DNA of 33,192 nt from Thiocapsa roseopersicina. GTDB lineage: Bacteria; Pseudomonadota; Gammaproteobacteria; Chromatiales; Chromatiaceae. The stretch is from assembly GCF_900106925.1 (NCBI RefSeq), contig NZ_FNNZ01000034.1:1-33192 (forward strand), given 5' to 3'. Shown in pieces: positions 1 to 6,550 of the stretch (positions are counted from its first letter, which is position 1; every line of letters starts with the position of its first letter). The notes under the pieces are model-generated. The model saw only the letters and a list, made by a program, of their open reading frames with translations. It was not told the DNA's origin and made no database searches. Both the position numbers and the translations under genes were made by a program.

Positions 1-98
1 GCCCACACCCCGGCCGCGCGAGACCGGGGGAGCGCTTCGCCGACCCCTATCACGCAACTTGATCGCGAAACCATCAAAATCGCTGACCGCACTCACTG

Positions 99-145
99 CC
101 TGGAGAGATCCAGGGGTTCGGCTTTTTTGTGTCTTGCTCTCCAGG
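99..145 (+). terminator. Stem-loop with T-run and a competing longer stem
   Basis: A 6-bp stem (99-104 with 109-114, GAGA loop) is followed after 8 nt by a run of six T at 123-128, which resembles an intrinsic terminator. The left arm extended to 99-107 is also perfectly complementary over 9 bp to 137-145, so two mutually exclusive hairpins are possible. The GGTTCGGC segment before the T-run recalls the 3' end of phage C4-type antisense RNAs, but this is only a resemblance from memory. It lies 70-130 bases before the toxin-antitoxin operon. Confidence 0.35.
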
Positions 146-211
146 GTGCGCCTATGGCTGTCAAGCACGTCCTGCGAGGGGTCTCGCGACGCCACCTTTG
201 AAGGCTCCTGG

Positions 212-237
212 GTACTAGACTGAATGCGGTCTAGTAC
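212..237. promoter_or_regulatory. Perfect 9-bp inverted repeat, probable TA operator
   Basis: Arms 212-220 (GTACTAGAC) and 229-237 (GTCTAGTAC) are exact reverse complements separated by 8 bases. The site lies just before a small ORF at 246 and the RelE-type toxin at 308. Toxin-antitoxin operons are usually autorepressed through palindromes in this position, so an operator is the likeliest reading. Use as a transcript hairpin that limits leader translation is also possible. Confidence 0.5.
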
Positions 238-245
238 AGGAAAAC

Positions 246-311
246 ATGCGCGCAATCCTGGAACACGTAGCTGATAAGAGAAAAACCCGACACTACGCGG
301 ACCGCATATGA
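246..311 (+). CDS. 21-codon leader ORF coupled to the toxin gene
   Basis: An ATG at 246, preceded by an AGGA at about 5 nt spacing, opens a 21-codon frame rich in Arg, Lys and His (it starts MRAILEHVADKRK). It ends in TGA at 309-311, so its stop overlaps the toxin ATG at 308 in an ATGA arrangement. This layout would allow translational coupling of the downstream toxin. It may be a leader peptide or the stump of a lost upstream gene. I recognise no family, and expression is unproven. Confidence 0.35.
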   Translation: MRAILEHVADKRKTRHYADRI

Positions 312-556
312 AGGTCGAACTAAAGCCTCAGGCAATAAAGGATCTACGCGGCCTTGAAAAACAAGAAGCCGAGCGAATTGCCGCGAAGCTCGCTGAACTG
401 GAAAACGGATTGACCGGAAACATCAAGCGGCTTGCCAATTTCACGCCTGAGTATCGGCTCCGCTTTGGCGACTACAGGGTGCTTTTTGAGGTTGAAGAAG
501 CTACGGTTGTTGTGTACCGCGTGACGCACCGAAAGCACGTTTACGCCAAGAGGTGA
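308..556 (+). CDS. RelE/ParE-family toxin of a type II toxin-antitoxin pair
   Basis: This 82-residue protein has the RelE/ParE fold signature: an N-terminal segment with ALKDL-like spacing (KPQAIKDLRGL), a lysine-rich helix, the central beta motif YRLRFGDYRVLFEV and a basic C-terminus (YRVTHRKHVYAKR). RelE relatives cleave ribosome-bound mRNA, whereas ParE relatives poison gyrase; the sequence alone does not separate the two, though the final Arg/His/Tyr cluster is typical of RelE. The toxin precedes its antitoxin by 3 bp, which is the reverse of the commonest order. Its ATG overlaps the stop of a 21-codon leader ORF, and an inverted repeat lies about 70 bp upstream. Length is normal and no damage is visible. 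Confidence 0.85.
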   Translation: MKVELKPQAIKDLRGLEKQEAERIAAKLAELENGLTGNIKRLANFTPEYRLRFGDYRVLFEVEEATVVVYRVTHRKHVYAKR

Positions 557-559
557 TCC

Positions 560-763
560 ATGAACCTGCATCCTCAGTTTATAGGGCAGGAAGGCTCCGA
601 AGAGTACGTCGTCCTTCCCATTGAGGAGTTTCGCGCCGTCGCAGAAGCTCTCGAAGACTATCAGGATTTGCAAGATCTCCGCAGTGCCAAGGAAGCGGAA
701 GGTACAGCGGCTTCGGCGTCGTTGGCTGATGTCGTCAGTCAACTGGAACTAGGTAAGGGCTAA
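560..763 (+). CDS. Phd/YefM-like antitoxin
   Basis: This 67-residue acidic protein begins MNLHPQFIGQEGSEEYVVLP and continues with the VLPIEEFRAVAEALEDYQDL helix region typical of prevent-host-death (Phd/YefM) antitoxins paired with RelE toxins. It would bind and neutralise the toxin encoded directly upstream and, with it, repress the operon. Start ATG 560 is 3 bp after the toxin stop, within a GAGGTGATCC ribosome-binding context. The C-terminal part (ASLADVVSQLELG) resembles the flexible toxin-wrapping tail. Its TAA stop is the first triplet of an attC-like sequence, as in many integron-borne TA cassettes. Confidence 0.8.
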   Translation: MNLHPQFIGQEGSEEYVVLPIEEFRAVAEALEDYQDLQDLRSAKEAEGTAASASLADVVSQLELGKG

Positions 764-790
764 CACGGCGCTCAAGCCGACACCGCGCGC
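759..790 (+). other. attC-like left half-site at the antitoxin stop codon
   Basis: The stop codon is embedded in CTAACACGGCGCTCAAGCCG followed by ACACCGCGCGCC. This resembles the 5' half of integron attC sites of the aadA type (TAACA, six bases, TCAAGCCGAC). I could not find a convincing right half (a GTTRRRY core with a complementary arm) within the next 150 bases. If real, it is a decayed or truncated recombination site. The comparison to known attC sequences is from memory. Confidence 0.3.
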
Positions 791-960
791 CCTGCTTCTT
801 CGACAGCCATGACCGCCTCGCTCACTGCGGCTGGCTGCGAGAGGCGCTGGTGCGTGTGCGCTGCCGGCTGAAGAATTACGTGCTTATGATCAACAACCTG
901 CACCTGTTGGTAGCGCCCTCGATCGCACACGGAGCGCGCCTGCGAAGCCCTCGCCAACAA

Positions 961-1251
961 TCAGGCCGCCTCCAGCCGAACCGCGACACGCATCCCGAGT
1001 GCCGCCGCGAGATCGACCAAGGCATCGAGCGAGAAGCGCGAAATGCGTCCGCGCAGCAAATTGTTCATCCGAGACTGGGTCACCCCGCAGCGCATCGCGG
1101 CCTCGTTCCGGGTTCATCCGCGTGAAGCGATGATGGCGGTGATCTGGTCCATCAGCTCGGAGCGGAGCTTCAGGTTGGCGGCCTCCGCCGGGGTGTCGGC
1201 GATGGCATCCCAAACGCTGGCGTAGGTTTCGACGCTGCCGTCATTCGCAAG
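961..1251 (-). pseudogene. XRE-family (HigA-like) antitoxin, interrupted by an in-frame TGA
   Basis: Read on the minus strand from about 1251, the frame gives SVWDAIADTPAEAANLKLRS and ELMDQITAIIASRG. It then meets TGA at 1116-1114 and continues in the same frame with TRNEAAMRCGVTQSRMNNLL, RGRISRFSLDALVDLAAALG and a C-terminus ending RLEAA at 961. The whole matches small HTH antitoxins of the HigA/COG5606 type (TPAEAANLK, then VTQSRMNNLLRGRISRFS). The stop falls where relatives usually have Trp or Leu, so a TGG to TGA change is likely. No Met start is present just upstream of the homologous region and no partner toxin is recognisable. 764-960 holds no gene that I can support. Confidence 0.7.
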
Positions 1252-1466
1252 GTCGCCGGCTCTTGGGTCTGGCGAATCTCTCAAGCCCCATCGAGATTTT
1301 GCAGACGCTGTCTGCTGAATCCCTGTTCGCCGATCCTTCCTCTTACCCGGGGCGTTGCCTTGGCCTCGCCGTTTTAATACCGTCCGTATTTGCAGGCCGC
1401 TGGAGCCGCGTGTGAGGTAGCAGCCGTCGCGACTGGTGCCACGCGGCATGATCCACACGACCCGGA

Positions 1467-1738
1467 ATGAGAGTGACCGTGGGTACGAGAACCGTCCGGC
1501 TCGACGATGAGGCTGAAATGACCTTGGGGTATCTGCGCAGCCTCACCGGGCTGTTGATCTCCGAGGTGCCGAAGCGCGGCCTGCAAACCTACGCGGCACA
1601 AGCCGCGGAACAAGCCGACCGCAAGCGCTACTACATCTACCGTGACCTGATCTTGGCTCGGGCGGCGATGCGGGCGCACCGGCACGCGAGGCCAAGACCG
1701 CGGTCGCGGATCCGATCCGCCGGAAGCGCCAGCGGTGA
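1467..1738 (+). pseudogene. VapB-type ribbon-helix-helix antitoxin, frameshifted
   Basis: From ATG 1467 the frame reads TRTVRLDDEAEMTLGYLRSL and then TGLLISEVPKRGLQTYAAQA, the beta-strand plus two-helix pattern of RHH antitoxins. After YIYRDL (codon ending 1649) the reading frame is lost. One missing base there restores DLGSGGDAGAPAREAKTAVA and a basic tail RRKRQR ending in TGA at 1736-1738, which overlaps the GTG start of a VapC stump as GTGA. A single-nucleotide deletion in a former vapBC operon is the simplest reading. An assembly error is the alternative. Confidence 0.65.
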
Positions 1739-1776
1739 TCCTGGTGGATACCGGGCCGCTGGTCGCGCTCGCTGAT
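1735..1776 (+). pseudogene. VapC PIN-domain toxin, N-terminal stump
   Basis: GTG 1735 begins VILVDTGPLVALAD, the canonical first strand of PIN-domain ribonucleases including the first catalytic Asp. After this the frame stays open but has no PIN similarity (GLCDPPRFAG onward), and the later acidic residues are absent. The stump adjoins the next gene, so a deletion probably removed the rest of vapC. It overlaps the remnant antitoxin by 4 bp, as in intact vapBC operons. Confidence 0.6.
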
Positions 1777-2518
1777 GGACTTTGTGACCCGCCAAGGTTT
1801 GCAGGTGCATTTCACGCAACCCTGCAACGCCCATCATGCAGGACGATCCGGCGAATCATCCATCAACGAAAAACCACGAGGACCATCGATAGCGCTCGAT
1901 CAGAAGGCGTTGCAGAAGACGCGGGCCAAGCGGGAGCTGAAGCGCCGGCAGACCAAGCCGGCGTCTGCAGGGCTACCGGGCGCCCTGTCGGCGGCGCGCG
2001 TCTGGGCCAACGTGGGCCGGGCGCCGATCGCGGATATCTTTGTCCCGTCGAACCTCTTCGAGCTGGGCATCGGCACCGTCTGGGTGAACCGGAGTCTTCC
2101 GGATGGGCGCTATGCCGTAGCCGGGATCCTGGTGGATGTGTTTTGTCTGGGCGTCAAAAACGTCTTGTACAAGATTGTCGATGCGGCCGGGTATTCGACC
2201 GTCCTGGCCCGCATCCGAGGGAATCCGACGGAATCGGCCGAGGCCCGGGATCCGAGCTGTGCTCGCAAGCTGGTCGAGGACGCATTGGCCTATGCCAAGG
2301 ACCTCGGCTTCGAGCCGCACGCAGATTATCGCATTGCTCGGTTGATCTTCGGCGACATCGATGCCGGCGCCTGCCCGGTGTCTTTCACCTTCGGGAAGGA
2401 CGGCAAGCCCTTCTATATCGCCGGGCAGAACGACACATCGGCGATGCAGCGACGCATCGTCAAGCGGCTGGAGAGTCGCTGTGGTCCCTGGGCATACGAC
2501 TATCTCGTGATGGCTTGA
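1775..2518 (+). CDS. Conserved protein of unknown function
   Basis: The 247-codon frame contains a strongly protein-like core, from about residue 45, resembling a conserved family of uncharacterised proteobacterial proteins. It has a Lys/Arg-rich N-terminal helix (QKALQKTRAKRELKRRQTK), then SNLFELGIGTVWVNRSLPDG and LVDVFCLGVKNVLYKIVDAA, a helix DPSCARKLVEDALAYAKDLG, and a C-terminal FTFGKDGKPFYIAGQND. There is no signal peptide or membrane segment. The first 40 residues look like junction sequence left by the vapC deletion, so the native start may lie further in or be lost; no good ribosome-binding site marks one. I do not assign a function. Confidence 0.6.
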   Translation: MDFVTRQGLQVHFTQPCNAHHAGRSGESSINEKPRGPSIALDQKALQKTRAKRELKRRQTKPASAGLPGALSAARVWANVGRAPIADIFVPSNLFELGIGTVWVNRSLPDGRYAVAGILVDVFCLGVKNVLYKIVDAAGYSTVLARIRGNPTESAEARDPSCARKLVEDALAYAKDLGFEPHADYRIARLIFGDIDAGACPVSFTFGKDGKPFYIAGQNDTSAMQRRIVKRLESRCGPWAYDYLVMA

Positions 2519-2722
2519 TGGCGCGATGGCGTCGGATCCGGATCAGCCTTCGGGGTGAATTGACGCTGTTGGCCTCGAGGTCGATACTCTGACTTCTGCG
2601 GTTGGTTATTCGTGCGTAAGAGACTGATGCACGCCGAGTCTTTGGCTCGAGTCAGTCGCCGGATGGCCGGTCGACAGCATCGGATCAAGTACCACCAAAG
2701 AGGCGAGGTCATCACAACAACG

Positions 2723-3145
2723 ATGAAGACTATCGAGCTGGCGTCATTCGACGATTTTCTGCACCTGGCTCGGCGGCAGCCCGAGCCCCAGCAATTGCTC
2801 TTCGTGTTCACGCGCAACGAGCTTCCGGAGGGTCATACGCCCGAGCAGGCGGAGCACTACAAGGCCGGCCAAGGCGGGCATCTGGCGCCGGTCGTCTGCG
2901 TGGACAAGGCGCCGCATGAGATCGGTGGTTTCTCGGCCTTTGTGGAGGAGGCCGACGGAAATATCGACGACTGGGCGGTGTTCTTCGTGGCCGCCCTACC
3001 CGGGGTCGCGAATCGCGAGCCGACCCCGCTCGCGGTGGAGGAGGCGCTTGATCGGATGGTCGAGTCCGTGCGGATCGGGCAGGTCGGCACCTATCTGGCC
3101 TTCGATCGCTCCGGTGCACCGTTGCAGTTTGCCTCGGTCAATTGA
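2723..3145 (+). CDS. Conserved 140-residue protein of unknown function
   Basis: Start ATG 2723 (MKTIELASFDDFLHLARRQP) is chosen over an upstream in-frame ATG at 2612, because similarity to the family I recall begins here and the upstream 37 codons look non-coding. An AGGCGAGG lies about 14 nt before it. Recognisable blocks are PEPQQLLFVFTRNELP, GQGGHLAPVVCVDKAPHEIG and DWAVFFVAALPG. Members of this family are often labelled ribonucleotide reductase subunit alpha in databases, but I see no RNR catalytic motif and do not accept that label. The protein looks soluble. It faces the nos cluster convergently across a hairpin. Confidence 0.65.
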   Translation: MKTIELASFDDFLHLARRQPEPQQLLFVFTRNELPEGHTPEQAEHYKAGQGGHLAPVVCVDKAPHEIGGFSAFVEEADGNIDDWAVFFVAALPGVANREPTPLAVEEALDRMVESVRIGQVGTYLAFDRSGAPLQFASVN

Positions 3146-3153
3146 CCTGTGCT

Positions 3154-3181
3154 CGGCGGGTGTCGGGATGACATCCCGCCG
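3154..3181. terminator. Hairpin between convergent genes, probable bidirectional terminator
   Basis: CGGCGGG (3154-3160) pairs with CCCGCCG (3175-3181), and TGTC (3161-3164) pairs with GACA (3170-3173) across a one-base bulge, leaving a 5-base loop. It sits in the 67-bp gap between the stop of the 2723 gene and the stop of nosY, where transcripts converge. There is no T-run on either side, so a Rho-independent terminator of classical type is not shown. Confidence 0.45.
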
Positions 3182-3212
3182 CGCCCGTACGAGTCTCATG
3201 CGCGACGAGGTC

Positions 3213-4040
3213 TTACGGTAGGTCGCCCCGACGGAAGAGCAGGTAACCGCCGAAGGCGCACGCGGTGCCGACCAGCATCGGGTAGACGATGGCGTAGGCC
3301 ATGTATCCGGCCTGCCCGAAGTTGTCGAGGATGACGTAGGCGGAGGGGCCGAGCATGACCAGCTGCGAGTCGAGCAGGAGCATGGCCGCGGTGCGGAAGA
3401 CCTGCATGGGATTGGCCAAGGCGATGCCGACGACCGTCTCGGGCGGGATCTGATTGCGGATCAGGGTGCCGAGCAGGATGAGATCCAGGAACAGCAGGAG
3501 CGTCAGCCAGACCACGAAGGCGGACGCTTGGGCCACATCGGCCGAGCGGTTGAGGGTCGAGAGCAGCATCCCGATGCCCAGGAAACACCAGGCGAGCGCC
3601 ATCAGCAGTGCCGTGTACCAGATGAAGAGCACCCAGGGCACCTCGGCCCCTTTGACCGATCCCCAGACGATGGCGCCGACCATCGCGAGGAACACGGGCA
3701 GGAAGACGACCAGGAAACGCCCCGCGAGCTTGCCCCAGTACCAGGGCGCCAGACCGATGGGCAGCGAGAGCAGATATTCGTAGACGCCGGCCTCGCGGTC
3801 TCCGGCCACCGAGCGGACCGTCGTGATGAGCACGAAGACCGGCAGGATGGCCATGGCGAGCTGGATATAAGTCACCATCAGGCGGGACAGGCCGGTAAAG
3901 CCCATGATCCGCGACTCGGTCAGCCCGAAGGCGAACAGCAGGACCACCAGCCCGCCGAAGACGAGCGTGTAGGCGACGAACCACTTGGCCCGGAACGACT
4001 CGAGGAGATCGGTTTGGGCGGTCAGCCAGAATTCACGCAT
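3213..4040 (-). CDS. nosY: NosY, ABC-2 type permease for NosZ copper-site maturation
   Basis: This 275-residue inner-membrane protein has an ABC-2 permease layout: an N-terminal cytoplasmic piece (FWLTAQTDLLESFRAKWF), then about six hydrophobic segments including FVAYTLVFGGLVVLLFAFGL, FLVVFLPVFLAMVGAIVWG and SAFVVWLTLLLFLDLILLGT. The motif DREAGVYEYLLSLPI between the second and third segments is typical of NosY and its relatives. NosY pairs with the NosF ATPase and NosD to supply the Cu-S cluster of N2O reductase from the periplasmic side. It is the last gene of the cluster and starts 23 bp after nosL, with a GGAG about 10 nt before ATG. The order nosF-nosL-nosY differs from the more usual nosF-nosY-nosL. 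Confidence 0.92.
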   Translation of the reverse strand: MREFWLTAQTDLLESFRAKWFVAYTLVFGGLVVLLFAFGLTESRIMGFTGLSRLMVTYIQLAMAILPVFVLITTVRSVAGDREAGVYEYLLSLPIGLAPWYWGKLAGRFLVVFLPVFLAMVGAIVWGSVKGAEVPWVLFIWYTALLMALAWCFLGIGMLLSTLNRSADVAQASAFVVWLTLLLFLDLILLGTLIRNQIPPETVVGIALANPMQVFRTAAMLLLDSQLVMLGPSAYVILDNFGQAGYMAYAIVYPMLVGTACAFGGYLLFRRGDLP

Positions 4041-4063
4041 GGTCTCGGGACTCCATCAAGGGT

Positions 4064-4699
4064 TCACTCGGCGTGGTCATGCGGCTGCTCGGGCGCCGGA
4101 ATAGGATCCGCCGGCGGGATCTGAACCGATGCCGCGCCGGGCGACGCCGTGTCGGCGTCCAGATGTCCGCCGTGGACATTGAAGCGGGCTTCGACGTCGA
4201 AGATGTGCGCCTTGGTCTGCGCGAAGTCGAGCCCGTCCGGCGCGGGCTCGGGTTGGGCGCCGAGTCCGTATTCCATCGGCGTGACCTGGCCACGGAGATA
4301 GGTCGCGGTGCGCGCATCGATCCAGTCGCCGGTGCGCCAGTCGTTCACCCAGATCTCGGTGGCGGAGTCGTCGCGCTCGGCATGCTCTTCGAGCCAGATC
4401 AGCGCGCATCCGATATCGTCGAAGCGATAGACGCGCGAGCGACCGTCCGGTGTCGGGACACGCACCTGAGCGGAGTGCAGACGGTCCGAGAGGATCATGC
4501 GGCAACGCTCGCACGCATCACGGTCCCATTTCACCTCGACAGGTCCCTGACCCGGATCACCGCCGCAGCCGGCGAGGAGGAGCGCAAGCACAACCACCAA
4601 AGAATCTCTGAACCGCGTCGACTGCGACGCCTGTTGATCGCCGCGGACGAAGCGCCCGTGCGAAACCGATCCATATCCTGCCGGACGCGGTTCACGCAT
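4064..4699 (-). CDS. nosL: NosL, outer copper-chaperone lipoprotein
   Basis: This 211-residue protein starts at ATG 4699, which overlaps the nosF stop and has a strong GGAGGT five bases before it, inside nosF. A hydrophobic stretch VVVLALLLAGC ends in a lipobox with lipidated Cys at about residue 45. The n-region of about 34 residues is long, and a later TTG/GTG start just before the hydrophobic core cannot be excluded. The mature part has the NosL copper-binding motif DACERCRMILSD, followed by RVYRFDDIGCALIWLEEHA. The His/Glu-rich C-terminus (EQPHDHAE) is also metal-friendly. NosL delivers copper to apo-NosZ in the periplasm. The gene lies between nosF and nosY in one transcription unit. Confidence 0.92.
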   Translation of the reverse strand: MREPRPAGYGSVSHGRFVRGDQQASQSTRFRDSLVVVLALLLAGCGGDPGQGPVEVKWDRDACERCRMILSDRLHSAQVRVPTPDGRSRVYRFDDIGCALIWLEEHAERDDSATEIWVNDWRTGDWIDARTATYLRGQVTPMEYGLGAQPEPAPDGLDFAQTKAHIFDVEARFNVHGGHLDADTASPGAASVQIPPADPIPAPEQPHDHAE

Positions 4700-5576
4700 A
4701 ACGCACCTCCGCCAACTCCGGCTCGCTCGCCGCATCCAAGCGGATGGAATCAAGCAGCGCGGCGTAACGCGACAAGAGCCCGAGGAACCGCAGTCGGTCC
4801 GCTCCGGCGACCCAGCCGTCCCAGGTGATGCCCTGATCGTTGCTGCGCAGACCCCACGGCGTGACCGCACGCGCGAAGGCATCGTCGGCACGGGTCAGGA
4901 CCAGGCGGCAGCGCAGGCGGCTGGTGAGATCGACCAGGTCCGCGACGCGATCGTCGAGCACGATCAGGCCCTGGTCCATCTCGATGACTCGGTTCACGAG
5001 TGCGGCGACCTCGTCGAGACGGTGACTGGAGATGAGCATGGCGACCTTGTCCTGGCGCTCGGCCAGCAGCTCGAAGAAGATGTGCCGCGCGTCGGGGTCC
5101 AGGTTGGCGGCGGGCTCGTCCATGACCAGCAGCTCGGTATCCCGACCCAGGGCGATGCTGATCAAGAGCTTCTGCTTTTGGCCGCCCGAGAGCTTCACGA
5201 AGGGCTGGTGCCGAAACGCCTTCGCATCCAGCCCGAGCCGTGTCGCGACCGCCTCCATGCGGCGTGGATCCGCGCCGCAGACCCCGGAGGCAAACTGGAT
5301 CAACTGACCGACCGGCATCTTGAGCGGCGGCGGCAGCTGCGGCACGAAGCCGATTTTGCCGAGCACCTCGCGTCGGTGCTCGCGGGGGTCCAGGGCATCG
5401 ATGCGGACCTTGCCCTGACAGACATACTCTCCGAGCAGACAGCGGATGAGCGTGGTCTTGCCGGCCCCGTTGGAGCCGACCAGGGCGACGCGATGTCCGC
5501 GCTCGATGACGAGGTCGATCCCCTTCAGAACGGTCTGACGACGGAAGCGTTTGCTGACCTGCTCGAAACGGATCAT
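4692..5576 (-). CDS. nosF: NosF, ATPase of the NosDFY maturation complex
   Basis: This 294-residue ABC ATPase has Walker A GSNGAGKT (residues 34-41), Q-loop GFVPQLPPPL, signature LSGGQKQK, Walker B LLVMDEPAANLD and H-loop SSHRLDE, all intact. Start ATG 5576 overlaps the nosH stop as ATGA; the longer open frame upstream is only the shadow of nosH. NosF powers the NosY permease and NosD during assembly of the CuZ centre. The C-terminal 80 residues beyond the ATPase core are the family's usual regulatory tail. Its own stop overlaps the nosL start by 8 bp, which suggests tight translational coupling of nosH-nosF-nosL. Confidence 0.94.
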   Translation of the reverse strand: MIRFEQVSKRFRRQTVLKGIDLVIERGHRVALVGSNGAGKTTLIRCLLGEYVCQGKVRIDALDPREHRREVLGKIGFVPQLPPPLKMPVGQLIQFASGVCGADPRRMEAVATRLGLDAKAFRHQPFVKLSGGQKQKLLISIALGRDTELLVMDEPAANLDPDARHIFFELLAERQDKVAMLISSHRLDEVAALVNRVIEMDQGLIVLDDRVADLVDLTSRLRCRLVLTRADDAFARAVTPWGLRSNDQGITWDGWVAGADRLRFLGLLSRYAALLDSIRLDAASEPELAEVRYA

Positions 5577-6550
5577 AGGGCCTTCTCCAGTCCCTTGAAT
5601 TTGAAGCTCAGCGAGCTGGTCGGACAGACGTCGACGCAGAGACCGCAGCGGGTGCAATCGGCGCCGATGTCGGTGGTGAGCCCCGTTGCCCGACCGCGGA
5701 TGGTGACATCGAGCACATGCGGCACCATGCAGATCTTCCGACAGTCGCCCTCGTGGTGGCAGCTCTGCATGTTGTACTGCACGCGCAGCGGCGAGATGAC
5801 ACCGACGAGACCGTAGGTGATGCCGATCGGGCAGACATAGCGACACCAGGCCCGGCGCGAGAGCAGTACCTCGAAGGCCAGCAGGGCGAGGATCCAGAGC
5901 AGCGCCAGGCCGGGCCCGTAGATGAGCGCGCGGCTGAGGATCCCGGTCGGGGAGATGGTCTCGAAGACGGTGTAGCCGGTCAGCAGGGCAAGCAGGGCGA
6001 AGATGACGTAGAAGACCGCCCGCACGGTGCGATGGAACTGGATGTCGATCGCCCAGCCGCGTTTGGCGAGCCACAGATGCAGCGACTCGGCCCATTCCGC
6101 GACCAGGTGATAGGGGCAGACCCAGGAGCAGAAGGTCCGCCCGCCGAGCAGGATCCAGAGCACCAGGACGGTCAGGGTGCCGATCAGCAGATTGATGACG
6201 ATGTGCTTGTAGGCGAGCGTGACCTGCAGCGCGGAGTTCAGATCGGCCAGGTGAAAGCCGATGACGCGCGAGGCGGTCAGCGCGCCCTCGACCAACTGCA
6301 CGTCGAGCACGTAGGACACGACGAACAGCAGGTTCACCACGATCAAGGTGATCCAGCGGCGATTGCGCCATTTGTGGCGGCTCGGGCTACGCGCGTGGCC
6401 GGCCTCGACCGCCTCCAGCGCCTCGCGGGTCAGCGGCGTTTTGCGCTTCTCTTTATAGATCAACTGGATCGGGATCGGGATCTGCTCGGGTGCAGGCTTG
6501 ACCGGCTTGAGCCCAACCAACTGACGCAGCGAATCGACGAAATAGCTCAT
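5573..6550 (-). CDS. nosH: NosH, NapH-like membrane iron-sulfur quinol oxidase subunit
   Basis: This 325-residue protein resembles NapH. It has an N-terminal cytoplasmic segment, about four transmembrane helices (for example ITLIVVNLLFVVSYVLDVQL and FYVIFALLALLTGYTVF), two CxxxCP motifs (FCSWVCPYH and WCRYVCPIG), a CHHEGDCRKIC segment and a C-terminal ferredoxin cluster CTRCGLCVDVCP. With NosG it is expected to take electrons from menaquinol/ubiquinol and pass them towards the periplasmic cytochromes and NosZ, replacing NosR in clade II clusters. Start ATG 6550 overlaps the nosG stop (ATGA) and the stop overlaps nosF (ATGA). The 200 codons open upstream are a shadow of nosG. Confidence 0.9.
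   Translation of the reverse strand: MSYFVDSLRQLVGLKPVKPAPEQIPIPIQLIYKEKRKTPLTREALEAVEAGHARSPSRHKWRNRRWITLIVVNLLFVVSYVLDVQLVEGALTASRVIGFHLADLNSALQVTLAYKHIVINLLIGTLTVLVLWILLGGRTFCSWVCPYHLVAEWAESLHLWLAKRGWAIDIQFHRTVRAVFYVIFALLALLTGYTVFETISPTGILSRALIYGPGLALLWILALLAFEVLLSRRAWCRYVCPIGITYGLVGVISPLRVQYNMQSCHHEGDCRKICMVPHVLDVTIRGRATGLTTDIGADCTRCGLCVDVCPTSSLSFKFKGLEKAL

Noticed and set aside
344-742. Minus-strand open frame of 132 codons opposite the toxin-antitoxin pair
   Set aside because: The plus strand carries two recognisable TA genes. The antisense product has no family resemblance.
1228-1466. Possible lost toxin gene upstream of the XRE antitoxin remnant
   Set aside because: None of the minus-strand frames shows a recognisable HigB/RelE motif, so no feature is called.
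1735-2592. 285-codon frame starting with the VapC stump
   Set aside because: After the first 14 residues it is a shadow of the conserved protein in the 1775-2518 frame (Arg/Gly-rich, no PIN residues), so only the stump is kept.
5577-6371. Apparent N-terminal extension of nosF into nosH
   Set aside because: The upstream part is a frame-shifted reading of nosH with Arg/Pro-rich shadow composition. The ABC domain starts at ATG 5576 in a normal ATGA overlap.
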